Shown in pieces: positions 41,284 to 51,600 of a stretch of 64,000 nt of DNA (position 1 is the stretch's first letter; every line of letters begins with the position of its first letter). Origin of the DNA: Isochrysis galbana (taxonomy: Eukaryota > Haptophyta > Isochrysidales > Isochrysidaceae). The stretch lies in NCBI GenBank assembly GCA_018136815.1, contig CM030931.1, positions 10,427,072 through 10,491,071 of the forward strand, given 5' to 3'. The notes beneath the pieces were generated by a model that was given only the letters and a program-made list of their open reading frames with translations, made no database searches and was not told the DNA's origin. The position numbers were made by a program, and so were the translations under genes.

Positions 41284-44200
41284 TTTCTGAAGATTCGGGG
41301 CTACTCGCCTACTAGCTATGGGGCACACCTGTGCCTTCGCTATCTACATCGCCCTTAACTTCCCTCCCTCCACCTCTTTCCCTGCCCCCCTTCTTTCCTT
41401 TTTCTTCGGTTTCCGGGGTCCGGCCTCGGTACACTACCTGGGGCCTGGTTCGGAGTGTGGGGCTCGGGCAGGCCTTCCGAGTTTGTCTATAGTGTCGTGT
41501 GTGTCTGTCCGTCTTCGTCTTGGTTGTGTTATTTGGGTCTGGTTCCTAGTGTCCCCGGCATCAAGTTCGAGTGGCGTGCCAAAGCTTCAATTGCTAAGGT
41601 TGTCTTACTCCATGATCCCCTCGACAGCGTGGACGATCCCTAGCTTGGTGGTTAGTGCCACTAACTCTGCATTGGGTCTAAGTCCGCCTTTGTCGTTTCT
41701 ATTAAAAATGGGTCTCAAGTCGTTCATGTCTACCCTTTTCTTTGGTTGTCTGCCCATGCCCGCCTGGGCTGTCCTCGTCAAATCGGTTTCTTGTGCGAAT
41801 AGGAGTGCTTTGCTCAACAGGGCATATCTCTCTATGGTTCTTATCAGTACTGATTCCTCCGAAAATTTTACACCATCGTAGTGTATCCTATAGAAGTCCG
41901 TGATTATGTATCTCCATGCTAATAGGTATAGTATACATAATGCTTTCGGGGCGTCTCCTTTCGGGAAAGCGAATAGGTTATCTATAATGAGTTCTTCTCT
42001 GCTCCTTTCAACCTCAGGTGAGAAGCGTGCGACTTTATTTAGTTCGCCTAGGATGTTAATTATCCTGGGGCACTCACCTAAGTGGGTCGAGGATTCCTCC
42101 GCCTCCCCACATATCCGGCATGTTTTATTTCTGCCCGGAAAACGGTTATATGTGCCTACTCGCCTGTGTGTGATATGTTTGAAGTGCAAGTGCATGTCCC
42201 GCGTCGTTATCATTGGCGAGGTGTATAGCTTTGCGAGATGCGCCCATGTGTCGTCTGAGGTCTGCAGTTTTTCCTCCCACTTTATCAATCCCGTGTGGCG
42301 TTTGCGCTTGCGCTTCGCTTGCTGGAGGGCCTCGGTGATATGTTCGACACCGGTGCCGTCCAGCGGCGTCTTACCGTCTAGTGTGTATTCGTCTGCTAAC
42401 GGGTACTCTAGCCTCTTATTGGTTTTGTACCCTTCCCCCCAGTGCGCCGGAGGGGATGGATCTAAGTTCGTGGGTGCGGTGTGCAATCTTTCCCCGACTA
42501 TGGGTGTGCCTAAGTATGAGAGCTCCGCCTCATACCACCTTCCTTTGATGCTCACATAGTATTCCCCGTCCATTGTTATTCGCAGTTCGGGTGTCGGTTC
42601 CTCTGGAGCGCTTTGGTTGTCGGTCTCCTCGCTTCTCGCTGGTGCGCCCCCTATTTCGGCCGCGCTGTCTGCCGCCGCCATCAACGTCGTGGCGTGTTTG
42701 ACTATTATGTCCCACGTTTCTAAGAATTTGTCTCTTGGGATATATTCCCCCTGAAATTGTATATACGTGTCGTTGTTCCTGAGGTATTGCGCGCATTCTT
42801 CGCTGCTATATGGCGCGGTCGCCGCGTGGTCTTTGAATACATTGTGTATGGTGTTGCATTCGAGCTTATTCCACAGCTTTGCCCATTTTGGTTTTATATT
42901 CGGTCCCGGGTGCGTTGGGCTACCCCACATGGGTTGTGAGAGTGCTCCTTCCCTACTTACTTTCAACGACGTGAGTTCTAGTTCACGGATGTTGTTTAGT
43001 GCCAGCTTCCAGAACGCGGGTAGTCTACTTGTGCCCGTTATTCCATCGGTAAGTTTGCTCGTGGGGATTGTCGAGAGGACCGCTGCCCTTCCTAAGTTTG
43101 TCCGGCAAAACCACGCGTCGAGCACTTGCTTCCACTGTGCTTGGCGCGCGTCCAGATAGTTTAGGATCCATTTTGCTTGTAGTGCTTTGACGTGGTTGCC
43201 CCAGTCTAGCAGTCCCAGCCCGAGGTGGGGCCCTTTTTCCGAAGAGTTTTTAGTGGGAATCTCGGGATATTTTATCCATTGCAGCCGTCGTCCGGTACGC
43301 TCGTTAGTCCACATAATCCTATCCACGGATCTTTTGATTGCCGTATGGAATGATTTCGGGGCTGCAAGTGTCTGCAACCAGTATCTAGGGATAGAATATA
43401 TAAGGAAATTCGCCACCTTTGTTTTCCCGTGTATAGATAGGTTTTTGGTTAGCGGTGCGTATATAGTGGTTTTCTTCTCTATCTTGTCGGCTAATTTACG
43501 CCAGAATTCCTTGATGGCCTGGGCCCCCCCTAGCGGGACTCCCAGTATGGTCGCGTATTCGCTTCGTTTCAGCCACTTATATCTTTGGAATCTTTCGGGT
43601 GGGCGCTTCCTCTTCAGGGAGCCCATCCTCAGTCCTTCGAACTTTTGATCGTTGGGTTTGCCGCACGAGGCCGCCGCATATCTTTCTACCCAGCTGAGAG
43701 ATCGCGCCAGGCTGCTGTAGTCTGCCGCTAATAGTTGCGTATCGTCCGCAAATTGACTTATCTTAAGTTCGGCACCGTTAACTACGATGCCTTCGATGTC
43801 TTCGTCCTCATTTATCGCTCTGGTAAGGGCTTCTGCCGTTAAAAGGAAGGCCAGCGGCGAAAGCGGGCATCCTTGGGGGACGCCGCTCGCTATGTTGAAG
43901 GGGAAGCTTCTTCCCCCGTTCGCCTTTATGTAGCGGATTGGTTTAGCCTCGGAGTTCGTAAGAGCCTTCGCATACCTCTTGAAATTTTCCCCGAATTTTA
44001 GTTTGTCGAGGACCAAATGGTAAAATTCCCAGTTGACCCTGTCGAAGGCCTTTTCCCAGTCGAGCGCCAGGAGGAGTCCTGGCTCCCCCGTTTCGTCTAG
44101 GTACGCATTCGTCAGTTGTAATAGATGAGTGGCTTCTCCGATCAACCGTTTCGGGACGAAGCCTAATTGGTCTTTCGAGATTATGTTACCGATTACTTTT

Positions 44201-47200
44201 TTTAATCTATTCGTAAGTACCTTGGCCAATATTTTGTAGTCGCTTTGCAGGAGCGTGATGGGTCTATAGTTCCTAGGATCTCTCGTGTCTCCTTTTTTAT
44301 ATAGGAGTATTATGTCGCCTTCTCTCATGGATACGTTAAGTTGCCCCTGCTCTAGAGCTAGGTTTAGCACTCTAAGGAAGTCGTGTTTCACTAGGTCTAT
44401 GAAGCTTTTGTAGAACTCCGCCGGTAGCGCGTCTGGCCCCGCGCTCTTGCCACTCCCTATTTGGGTAATGGCGTCTGTGAGCTCCTCCATCGTTATTTTC
44501 CCTTCTATTGCATCGCTGTCGTGTTTGTTCATCGGGCGTGTTTCTAGCGTCTCTTCGAGTTCGTGGTCTCTGGTGTTGCGGCGTTCCTGGTATAGCCATA
44601 CGTAGTACTTGCGGAGTTCGCTTCGTATTTCCGCATCGTCTGCGGTCGTGTTTCTCATGTCGTCCCCCGGGACGTTCCAGTCTCTAGTGATGAAGAGTTC
44701 TGGGATCGCGCTGTTAGAGGCGCGCGTTTGAAATCTCTGAAAGAATTCTTTCGTCATCCTCTCCTCACATTTGAGAGAGTCGAAGCTGTCTTTGATCGTC
44801 GGTCTGGACTTCTTGCGAATCGCACCTATCTTGTCGTTGAGTACGCGCATTCTATCCACTTTCCTCTCGTTTGGCTCGCCATCGTTGAGCTCGATCCCAA
44901 TCAATGCAAGCTCTTCGACGGCCTTTGCTATTTCCTGTTGCTCTTTGTTCTGCCTTGTTGCCCATAGAAGGTAAATTGCCGCCGCCTTTTTCGCGTTGCT
45001 CCACGCGTCGTCGATGTCTTCGTCCGGTGTCTCAGGTTTTATGTGGCTTCTCCACAGGTGTGTTATAACTCTCCGCGTGTCTTCCGCGCCGAAAAGTTCG
45101 CTGTCTATTCGCACGTCGTATGTGCGTCCGGGTTTGAATCCTAATATTTCGAAGGTGCCCACCACCGGGAGGTGGTCCGAGGCGCCTTTCCCCGTAAAAA
45201 ATGCCGGGTGTGGGCCGATTGTCTGCCAATTGATGTTCGAGCATACGATGGGGGAATAGATCCTGTCTATTCGCGTGTGAACGGTCCCCGAAAGTCGGGT
45301 GAAGCCCCCTTTGATATTACCGTTCACTAGATTGTATGCGTCCATTAATCCTATCTCATTCATCGTCGTTCTTAGTTTGGGTCCGTGGGCGTTTCCATAT
45401 TCCTCTCGGTTCGTGTGCTTCCTTGTGTCTCTCTCCACATCCTCTACACAATTGAAGTCGCCTCCCATAATGGTATCGTGTTCTCCTACCACGGGGCTCG
45501 TTTTCAATGTTTCTATCTGGGTGGCTCTCAAGTTAGGCGCGGCGCTCAGATATATAGATATTAGTTCCAATTCTTTAGATTCTATTACGCATCTAACTCG
45601 TAGGCATCTGCCTTCGACTAGCGTTTCCGCCGTATCCGGTAACATTTTCACTCTTGGGGATGAGTCGCGTATCGCAATTCCCACCCCACTCGCCGGGTCA
45701 GTGATGTTCGCTGGTGCTTGCACCATTTGCCATCCCAACGCTTTGGCGGTCATGCATGCGCGGTGTTGCCTGCCGTCTGCGTAGGCATGAAGCTCTTGTA
45801 GAAGTAGGATGTCCACCCTCGCTTTCCTCGCTTGGGCTAGCACCGAGCCTAAGGCGCCGTGCCCGGCACCGTTGATGTTGTAGGACACGATAGTAACCGG
45901 TCCCTCACCTGGGTATCCAAGGGTGGAGTTGAATGTGAGTGCGTATATGATCAATGCGTTGCCGCGGCGCGGCAGATGGGCTAGGCATGCGTACTCGTGG
46001 AGATAGCGGCATTCGGCACCTAGGGTGCAAAATCCTCCCTTTGGTTGCTTTCCGGGATGTCCGGCACTCGCGCGCGGAAACGCGCATACAATTGTGCATG
46101 CGCCGTCTTTCCACGCGCCCGGATAATCGTGCGATCGATTGCATGCCTTGCCCTCGATATTCATGGGGCACTTCCCGTTGGGGAAACGTTTGCATAGCTC
46201 TAGCGAGCCCGGGTTGATGGCCTCTTGGATAGTCTTCTTCGGCGTTGCCGTGCGCTTGCGCTCTTCCCGCTCAAGTCGCGCTGCTTTTTCCTCTGCGCAC
46301 ACGCACATGCGAAGGGGGGGTTGGAAGGCCATAGCGTAGTCTTTTTTGTATCCTTTGCATCCCTTTGGACCTGCGTGGATGTACAGGGTCTTTATGTCGC
46401 CGCCGAGCTCGCGGCAGTTTCGGACCGCATACTCGATGGGGTAGGGGGCTCCGTTAACGCTGAGAAGTATCTTGCGCGGGAAGTCGAACGATTTAAACGA
46501 GCCTTGCTTGGGAGTCACATAGAGGTGGTAAACCTCTTTCTTGCCTTGGGTTACTAGCACTCCTTCTTTGGTGAGGATCTTGGTCCTTTCTTGGTTTCCT
46601 TGGAGAAAGTAGAAGCCTTGGTTTTCGACCGCCTTGGCGAGCGAGCTGATCGTGATAATGCTCTTCAACTCGAATTTGTAGTTGCGCACCACTAGGTGCG
46701 CCGAGACGTCTTGGAAAGCGCCAGCTACCGCTTTGTCGGACGCCCGGGGTAGCCCCTTGAGTTTCTCGTCGAGAGTTTGATATTTGACCGCTATGGGGCA
46801 CGGAATGCCCGCCTTGCGAAAGTCGACGACGTCTTTGAACATCTCGCGAAATTGGTTCGCGCAATCCGCCGTAACCATTATCTCCCATGGTCCGGAGGCG
46901 CTCTTAGACAGAAAGTCGGGTTCAAGGTCGACGCCTTCAAGTTTGTTGAGATGCGCAACAATGGCGCCTAGGGTCTCCTCGTCTTTGGCCTTGTGGCCCT
47001 TCTCGTACGCCGTGAAGGTGATGACGATTTTGTGTGAATCCGGAAACTCGGCCTCTTCTTGAAGCTCGGGCTCGAGGTCTTCGTCGAGGAGGGCCACCTG
47101 TGTGGCCGTGGGGGGAGGCAAGGTTAGTCCTCTGCTTTGTCTTGCTTCTCTAGGGTCCATTTGTCTCAGTGCGTCTACCGCGTTGTCACTCCCTCTCGCG

Positions 47201-47823
47201 GGTTTTGCGTGGAGTGTCTGTTGTGTTGGCCCAAATTCGTGTTTGTGCTGGTTATGTTGGGCCTCTGGGGCCGGTGCCTTGCTGATCGTTCCAGCGCCCG
47301 AGGCGCGGTCGTCTGTGTGCCTCTGGGCGTCTCTGGGGAGTGTCTCCCCGGTGTCGTCCTCCCTGTTGCCGCTGTCTCCCCTGATGGGGGTCCAAAGCTG
47401 CTCTTTCCAGTGCCTGTTTTGATGCGACATTTCCCCAATGGGGTCCTGTCTTGTACGGCGCCGGGCCGGCCCCTCGCGCCGGAGCACGAGGGCGGTAACG
47501 CGGCTGTGTAGGGTCCCGGCCCGGGGGCCTTCCCTATGGGTTCGTCCCTCTGGTGCTTTGTGGTGGGTGTGGCTGTGGATTGTGCTGGAGGTGTGTTGCC
47601 TGCTGGCTGGTGCCAGCATGGCGGCCTTGTACGTGTCGTTCGTGGTGATGCGCGGGCGCGGCCCGCCGGCTCCTGTGCCCACCTGACTGGGGGGGTCGTC
47701 CTGGCGCGGTCGCTTCGGCGACAGCGGCGTCTCCATGAGCTCTTCGTCCATCATGGCGAGGGCAGCGGCAGCGAGAGCGGGCGGCGGCGCGCGCTCCATG
47801 ACCCTATCGGTTTAACGATAGTT
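41280..47823 (-). mobile_element. Full-length L1-clade LINE
   Basis: On the minus strand it runs from the hairpin CTATCGTTAAACCGATAG (47804-47821), through a 2,064-codon single ORF and a 320-bp 3' untranslated region, to CTTCAGAAAGATTT. It lies between (TC)n tracts on both sides. No frameshift or stop interrupts the ORF, so this copy may be functional or recently active. The 3' tail has AGTAGGCGAGTAGCCCCG, related to the tail at 24535-24577. The (TC)n target makes any target duplication invisible. Confidence 0.9.
41605..47799 (-). CDS. LINE polyprotein: zinc fingers, AP endonuclease, reverse transcriptase
   Basis: Single ORF of 2,064 residues, whereas L1 elements usually split it in two. Residues 1-80 are the conserved MERAPPPALAAAALAMMDEE module. 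At about 535-600 is a CCCH/Cys-rich region (CKRFPNGKCPM, CNRSHDYPG, CTLGAECRYLHEYAC). At 632-890 is an APE-type endonuclease: VSYNING, LLLQE, GGDFNCVED, HTRIDRIYS and ASDHLPV. At 1110-1400 is the RT: KSAGPDALPAEF, NYRPITLLQSDYK, LALDWEKAFDRV, PQGCPLSPL and catalytic QFADDTQL. Near 1893 is a C-terminal zinc motif CRICGEAEESSTHLGEC. All catalytic motifs are present. RT motif wording places it in the L1/Tx1 clade. Confidence 0.92.
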   Translation of the reverse strand: MERAPPPALAAAALAMMDEELMETPLSPKRPRQDDPPSQVGTGAGGPRPRITTNDTYKAAMLAPASRQHTSSTIHSHTHHKAPEGRTHREGPRAGTLHSRVTALVLRREGPARRRTRQDPIGEMSHQNRHWKEQLWTPIRGDSGNREDDTGETLPRDAQRHTDDRASGAGTISKAPAPEAQHNQHKHEFGPTQQTLHAKPARGSDNAVDALRQMDPREARQSRGLTLPPPTATQVALLDEDLEPELQEEAEFPDSHKIVITFTAYEKGHKAKDEETLGAIVAHLNKLEGVDLEPDFLSKSASGPWEIMVTADCANQFREMFKDVVDFRKAGIPCPIAVKYQTLDEKLKGLPRASDKAVAGAFQDVSAHLVVRNYKFELKSIITISSLAKAVENQGFYFLQGNQERTKILTKEGVLVTQGKKEVYHLYVTPKQGSFKSFDFPRKILLSVNGAPYPIEYAVRNCRELGGDIKTLYIHAGPKGCKGYKKDYAMAFQPPLRMCVCAEEKAARLEREERKRTATPKKTIQEAINPGSLELCKRFPNGKCPMNIEGKACNRSHDYPGAWKDGACTIVCAFPRASAGHPGKQPKGGFCTLGAECRYLHEYACLAHLPRRGNALIIYALTFNSTLGYPGEGPVTIVSYNINGAGHGALGSVLAQARKARVDILLLQELHAYADGRQHRACMTAKALGWQMVQAPANITDPASGVGIAIRDSSPRVKMLPDTAETLVEGRCLRVRCVIESKELELISIYLSAAPNLRATQIETLKTSPVVGEHDTIMGGDFNCVEDVERDTRKHTNREEYGNAHGPKLRTTMNEIGLMDAYNLVNGNIKGGFTRLSGTVHTRIDRIYSPIVCSNINWQTIGPHPAFFTGKGASDHLPVVGTFEILGFKPGRTYDVRIDSELFGAEDTRRVITHLWRSHIKPETPDEDIDDAWSNAKKAAAIYLLWATRQNKEQQEIAKAVEELALIGIELNDGEPNERKVDRMRVLNDKIGAIRKKSRPTIKDSFDSLKCEERMTKEFFQRFQTRASNSAIPELFITRDWNVPGDDMRNTTADDAEIRSELRKYYVWLYQERRNTRDHELEETLETRPMNKHDSDAIEGKITMEELTDAITQIGSGKSAGPDALPAEFYKSFIDLVKHDFLRVLNLALEQGQLNVSMREGDIILLYKKGDTRDPRNYRPITLLQSDYKILAKVLTNRLKKVIGNIISKDQLGFVPKRLIGEATHLLQLTNAYLDETGEPGLLLALDWEKAFDRVNWEFYHLVLDKLKFGENFKRYAKALTNSEAKPIRYIKANGGRSFPFNIASGVPQGCPLSPLAFLLTAEALTRAINEDEDIEGIVVNGAELKISQFADDTQLLAADYSSLARSLSWVERYAAASCGKPNDQKFEGLRMGSLKRKRPPERFQRYKWLKRSEYATILGVPLGGAQAIKEFWRKLADKIEKKTTIYAPLTKNLSIHGKTKVANFLIYSIPRYWLQTLAAPKSFHTAIKRSVDRIMWTNERTGRRLQWIKYPEIPTKNSSEKGPHLGLGLLDWGNHVKALQAKWILNYLDARQAQWKQVLDAWFCRTNLGRAAVLSTIPTSKLTDGITGTSRLPAFWKLALNNIRELELTSLKVSREGALSQPMWGSPTHPGPNIKPKWAKLWNKLECNTIHNVFKDHAATAPYSSEECAQYLRNNDTYIQFQGEYIPRDKFLETWDIIVKHATTLMAAADSAAEIGGAPARSEETDNQSAPEEPTPELRITMDGEYYVSIKGRWYEAELSYLGTPIVGERLHTAPTNLDPSPPAHWGEGYKTNKRLEYPLADEYTLDGKTPLDGTGVEHITEALQQAKRKRKRHTGLIKWEEKLQTSDDTWAHLAKLYTSPMITTRDMHLHFKHITHRRVGTYNRFPGRNKTCRICGEAEESSTHLGECPRIINILGELNKVARFSPEVERSREELIIDNLFAFPKGDAPKALCILYLLAWRYIITDFYRIHYDGVKFSEESVLIRTIERYALLSKALLFAQETDLTRTAQAGMGRQPKKRVDMNDLRPIFNRNDKGGLRPNAELVALTTKLGIVHAVEGIME

Positions 47824-47847
47824 GAGAGAGAGAGAGAGAGAGAGAGA
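47824..47847 (+). repeat. (GA)n microsatellite at the LINE 5' border
   Basis: Twelve GA units directly outside the 5' hairpin of the full-length LINE; partner of 41229-41279. Confidence 0.95.
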
Positions 47848-49689
47848 ATCCAAAGCGATGGTCGGAGCGTGTCTTCGCGTTGGATTTTCCCACCAAGGCG
47901 GAAAGTCGAAGAGGAACGTTATGTCGCGCAACCGCGGCGATCACATTGGATACAGATCGCAGCGAGGTATCCTTGCAATCGAAGAAATCTTGCTGTTGAG
48001 CGTGGACCTTCTAGACGTTTCTATCGAGCAACCCTGAGTAGCAACCAAGGGAGGAGAAAACCAAAAACCAACGGGACCAAGGGCTTTCATGCAACTTGCA
48101 TCAAGGAGAAAGATAACCAAAAACCAAAGCAGCGAATCTAACTAAATCTCCAAGCAAGGGGAGATGGCAACCCAGGGACCAAGGAGAAAGATTCCCTCAC
48201 CCAAGCAGCGAATCTAAATCGATCTCCAAGGGGAGATGGCAAACCAAACCTGATTGCCCCCAGAAGCAGGTAACGAAACGCGGGGAGATAGCGAATTAAA
48301 CCTCTTTACGAGGCGCCTGGGAGGAAGAAAGGTGGGGAAACTTCCCTTCTCTTCGAGAGAAAAAGAGAGGGCGCTCCACAACCCTAGATCCTAGGCGTCC
48401 ACGCGAAGTTTTTGACCGAGAACGAGAACGAGAGAATTATAACGATAAATACCGAACGAAGAGAAGAGAGAAGAGAGAAGCTTAACGAGCGTCGATTCGC
48501 GAATGCGACAGAGCATGAGCATACCATGTTATTTTGTCCCAAACCTTGGCTATTGAGTTACCACATACATGCATGTCCTCATTGAATGTTCCAAGTGTAC
48601 CTAGGCACCATTCCCTCAGCAACACCAAGTTTTGTGAGGCGTTGGCGGGTCACCTGGTCGGAATTGCTGCTTGTCCTAGAAACGGGAGAAATGGCTGATA
48701 CCACCCAATGGGGAGCTCTTCTACCCATGGTCCCCAGGAGATGAAATGTTGCTTTGCCTGCCCTCTTTGAGACCTTCAGTGATCACCAAGCTTGGTTTTG
48801 TCATCTAAGTGTCCAATCCGCTAGCCTACTGCTCCAAAAGGCCTGAAATAAAACTGCTCTGGTGCGAGCGGACGCCAGACGCCAGAGTGCAACACCGCAT
48901 GCTGAATGTGGTAGCAAAAGTAAGCAAAGACAAGCTCCGCAGAGTTGGTCATGGGGAGAGCTAAGGTTGAATGGGATGTGGAGATGGTTTGCTTCAGGTG
49001 ATGGGATGTCTCAAAAGCTCACCATAGGCTATAATGGAGGCATGATCGGCAGAGTCCTAGAAATCCAAGAATTTTCTAGGACGTGGTCCTAGTTTCTAGG
49101 ACGGAATTTTTGTCCGTCTGGGGCCCCCACGCTGCACCTGTCTGCCTGTCGACCAGGGGGGGAGGGGGGTTGGAGCAATGTGCTAGCTCACCATCGCGGC
49201 CGTCCACGCGTTGCTGACGAGCCTCCGCGTTGAGGCTGCCTACGCGGCCATCCTCTCTCTGACAGTGCCAGATCCGGCATTGATCGATGAGGTGAGACCC
49301 GTGGGTGGCCTCAGGACGGGCCTCGTCGTGGCGCTCTACGCTGCGGCGGGCAGGAGAGCCCAAGATCCTGCCAGAGTGCCTCATAGCGCATCTCGCGGGA
49401 ACCCACCACCCAGAGCAGAAATCATTTTCTGCCGCTGGGTGGTGGCCTTGGCAGGTGGCGGAGAAAGAGAACAGAGAAAAGAGGAGAAAGGAGAACATAG
49501 GATAGGAGGGGGGAAGAGAGAGAGGCAAGGAGAGCGAGCGCCAAAGAGAGGAGGAACCCCCCGTTTGCTATCGGGGGATTTCCTCTTCCCCCGATAGCTA
49601 TCGGGGGGTCCGCTTACGGCACCCCCCAGGAGCTATCCCCCGATAGCTCTCGGGGGATTTCTCGGTCCCCCGGTAGCTCTCGGGGGGGC
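47848..49689. other. intergenic, repeats and a strong hairpin
   Basis: No gene is supported. A block containing GCAGCGAATCTAA and GGGGAGATGGCAA repeats at 48129-48175 and 48203-48245. A TAGGAC foldback is at 49073-49110. A hairpin with a roughly 19-bp stem (arms CCACCACCCAG-GCAGAAA) is at 49403-49445. From 49556 on, CCCCCGATAGC-type palindromes begin. Confidence 0.45.
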
Positions 49690-49776
49690 TGTTGGCGATC
49701 GGGAAAAAATTTCCCCCCGATAGCTCTCGGGGGCCCCCGATAGCTCCTGGGGGGCGTTGGCTCCTGGGGGGTAACA
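49556..49776. repeat. Foldback element built on CCCCCGATAGCTATCGGGGG, copy 1
   Basis: At least five palindromes of the form CCCCCGATAGC[T/C]ATCGGGGG are arranged in tandem. The unit 49690-49776, starting TGTTGGCGATCGGG and ending GGGGGGTAACA, is matched by an inverted copy at 59462-59554, including the AAATTTCCCCCCGATAGC and GGCTCCTGGGGGGTAACA blocks. Confidence 0.8.
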
Positions 49777-50427
49777 TCTATAATGAAAGAAGATGATCCA
49801 CGTTGAGGTCGGACGAATATCAGAGTAGAGGGTAGGCAACTGACACTGAGACTGCGCACCAGCCCCTACACACCACATCAACGTCATGAAGAGTATAGAC
49901 AGCAGCACATGCTCATGGTGGCGGCTTGAGGTAGAGGCAAACGAAGTTGCGAACAATGGACATAGAGAGAGCCGAAGCAAATTATGCCTGCAACAACTTG
50001 AGAGCCCTAATCGACACAACGAATAACAGGTCAAGCACGTGCCCGCACAGAGCAGCCCCCAAGGCGCCACGCCTTAACGCCAGTTAGAGGAAACAAGTGA
50101 AACAAGGACTTTAAACCCTTACGAGGTGGGGCGTGCGTCCCGTGCGCTGATGATTCGCTAACGTCATTTTGTGATGAAGACGCCGTCAAGGAGCGCTGAG
50201 AACAAGCCAACAAGACGGGCGTGATGACTTAGTCCCTAAGAAGAAAATGGACAGCAGATTGTTGTGCAACCGCCCAGGAAGACTTCGGCCGATCCCAAGT
50301 TAAGCCTATTCTGGCGTGAGAAGCAGAGGCTCGAGAAGACGTCAATCGACGGATCCATAGGGCGCCACCACGAAACATCGCCGCGCTGCCCGTCAGTGCT
50401 TCAATCCTAAACATTCCACACCATGAC
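49777..50427. other. intergenic, no gene seen
   Basis: Lies downstream of the MADS gene. No coding region or RNA gene was recognised. Confidence 0.4.
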
Positions 50428-51600
50428 CTACGTGACAGTGGCCTCGCTGCTCGAGAGGTTTGAAGACTGAGATGGACACATCAGTGGTGGTGGCTGCTGC
50501 TGTTGGAGTTGCTGCTGCTGCTGGAGTTGTTGCTGCTGCTGCTGGAGCTGCTGCTGCTGCTGGAGTTGCTGCTGCCGCTGATAAGACTCGAGCTGCTGCT
50601 GCACATAATTTTGCTGCTGCTGGAGCTGCTGGAGCTGCAGCTGCAGCTGCTGAGGAGTCTGGGAGGGCTCAGATCCAGCTTGCATCTTGGTCGATTGGTC
50701 TGAGCAGTACTGGGGGTACGACTGGTATTGTGGCTGCTGTTGAATCATCATAGGTTGTTGCTGGCCTTGTTGCTGCATCATCGGCTGCTGTGCCTGATGA
50801 TAAGCTTGGTAAGGCTGTTGAGCCGACTGCTGAGGTTGCGCCTGGTGCTGAACAGGATGTTGAGACGGCGGCGCCTGGCTCAATTGTTGTGGTTGCTGCC
50901 CCTGGTTCTGTGGAGGTTGTTGCATAAGCTGATAGTGTGGAATTGGCCTTTGCAGCATCGGCTGCATCGGCTGCGGTTGTTGTTGCTGCTGCTGTGGCAG
51001 CGCCGAGTGCTGCAGCGGCAGTTGGGGCTGCCCGAGCAGAGATGCCTGAACGGTCGGCGTCGAGCCATTTTGAGGTGGCTGAGACGCAAAATTTTGCGAG
51101 AATGTCTGCGAGGGATACGCGGGTACGGTGTATGCACCATCGTAGCTGTTGTTCCCGACGGGCCACAAGCCTGTGGCGCCAGCCGGGGCCTGATGGTGGA
51201 AGTCTTCATCGTCTGATTCAGGTTGCTGGGCAACTTCCCGAGCCTTCTCACGGAAGTAGTCTGCGGTGGTCACGACCTAAGCACGTGAGAAGAGAAAGGG
51301 AAGTGTGGAGCATGACTTTGCGAAGCTGCCAAGCTGTCGGCAGGATTGGCTGGGCGGAGTTGGGCGCACCTCGGCACTCTCACGGTTTTCCATGTAGCGC
51401 TGGACCAACGTGTTGATCGGGCAACTCGAGAAGACACTCATCTTGTTGTTTGCAGAGAAGACGATGACCGCAACGTCGGCGTTGCACAAGATGGAGAGCT
51501 CAGTCGCCTTCTTCATGACACCCAGCTTGCGCTTGGCGAACGTCACCTGGCGATGACGGTCATTCTGGATCCGCGAGATCTCAATCTTGCGGCGGCCCGT
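50428..51600 (-). CDS. MADS-box transcription factor, MEF2/RLM1 type, with polyQ tail
   Basis: A DNA-binding transcription factor. Exon A (to 51370) encodes GRRKIEISRIQNDRHRQVTF, then AKRKLGVMKKATELSILCNA, DVAVIVFSANNKMSVFSS and RYMENRESAE: a full MADS domain of the MEF2 class. Intron 51277-51369 (gtgcgc...gcttag) leads to exon B (51276-50428), which begins VVTTADYFREKAREVAQQ and continues into a long Gln-rich activation-type region encoded mainly by CAG and CAA. At the position of the start Met the codon is ACG (51600-51598) in a gccACGg context. The frame is open upstream without ATG, so either a non-AUG start, an upstream exon, or an assembly error is needed. About 359 residues as read here. 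Confidence 0.88.

Noticed and set aside
49211-49597. 128-codon plus frame with an alanine-rich start
   Set aside because: Spans the 49403 hairpin and runs into the foldback element; no conserved motif.
50460-51216. Plus-strand poly-Ala and poly-Leu frames
   Set aside because: They are the complement of the CAG/CAA repeats that encode the polyQ tail of the MADS protein on the minus strand.
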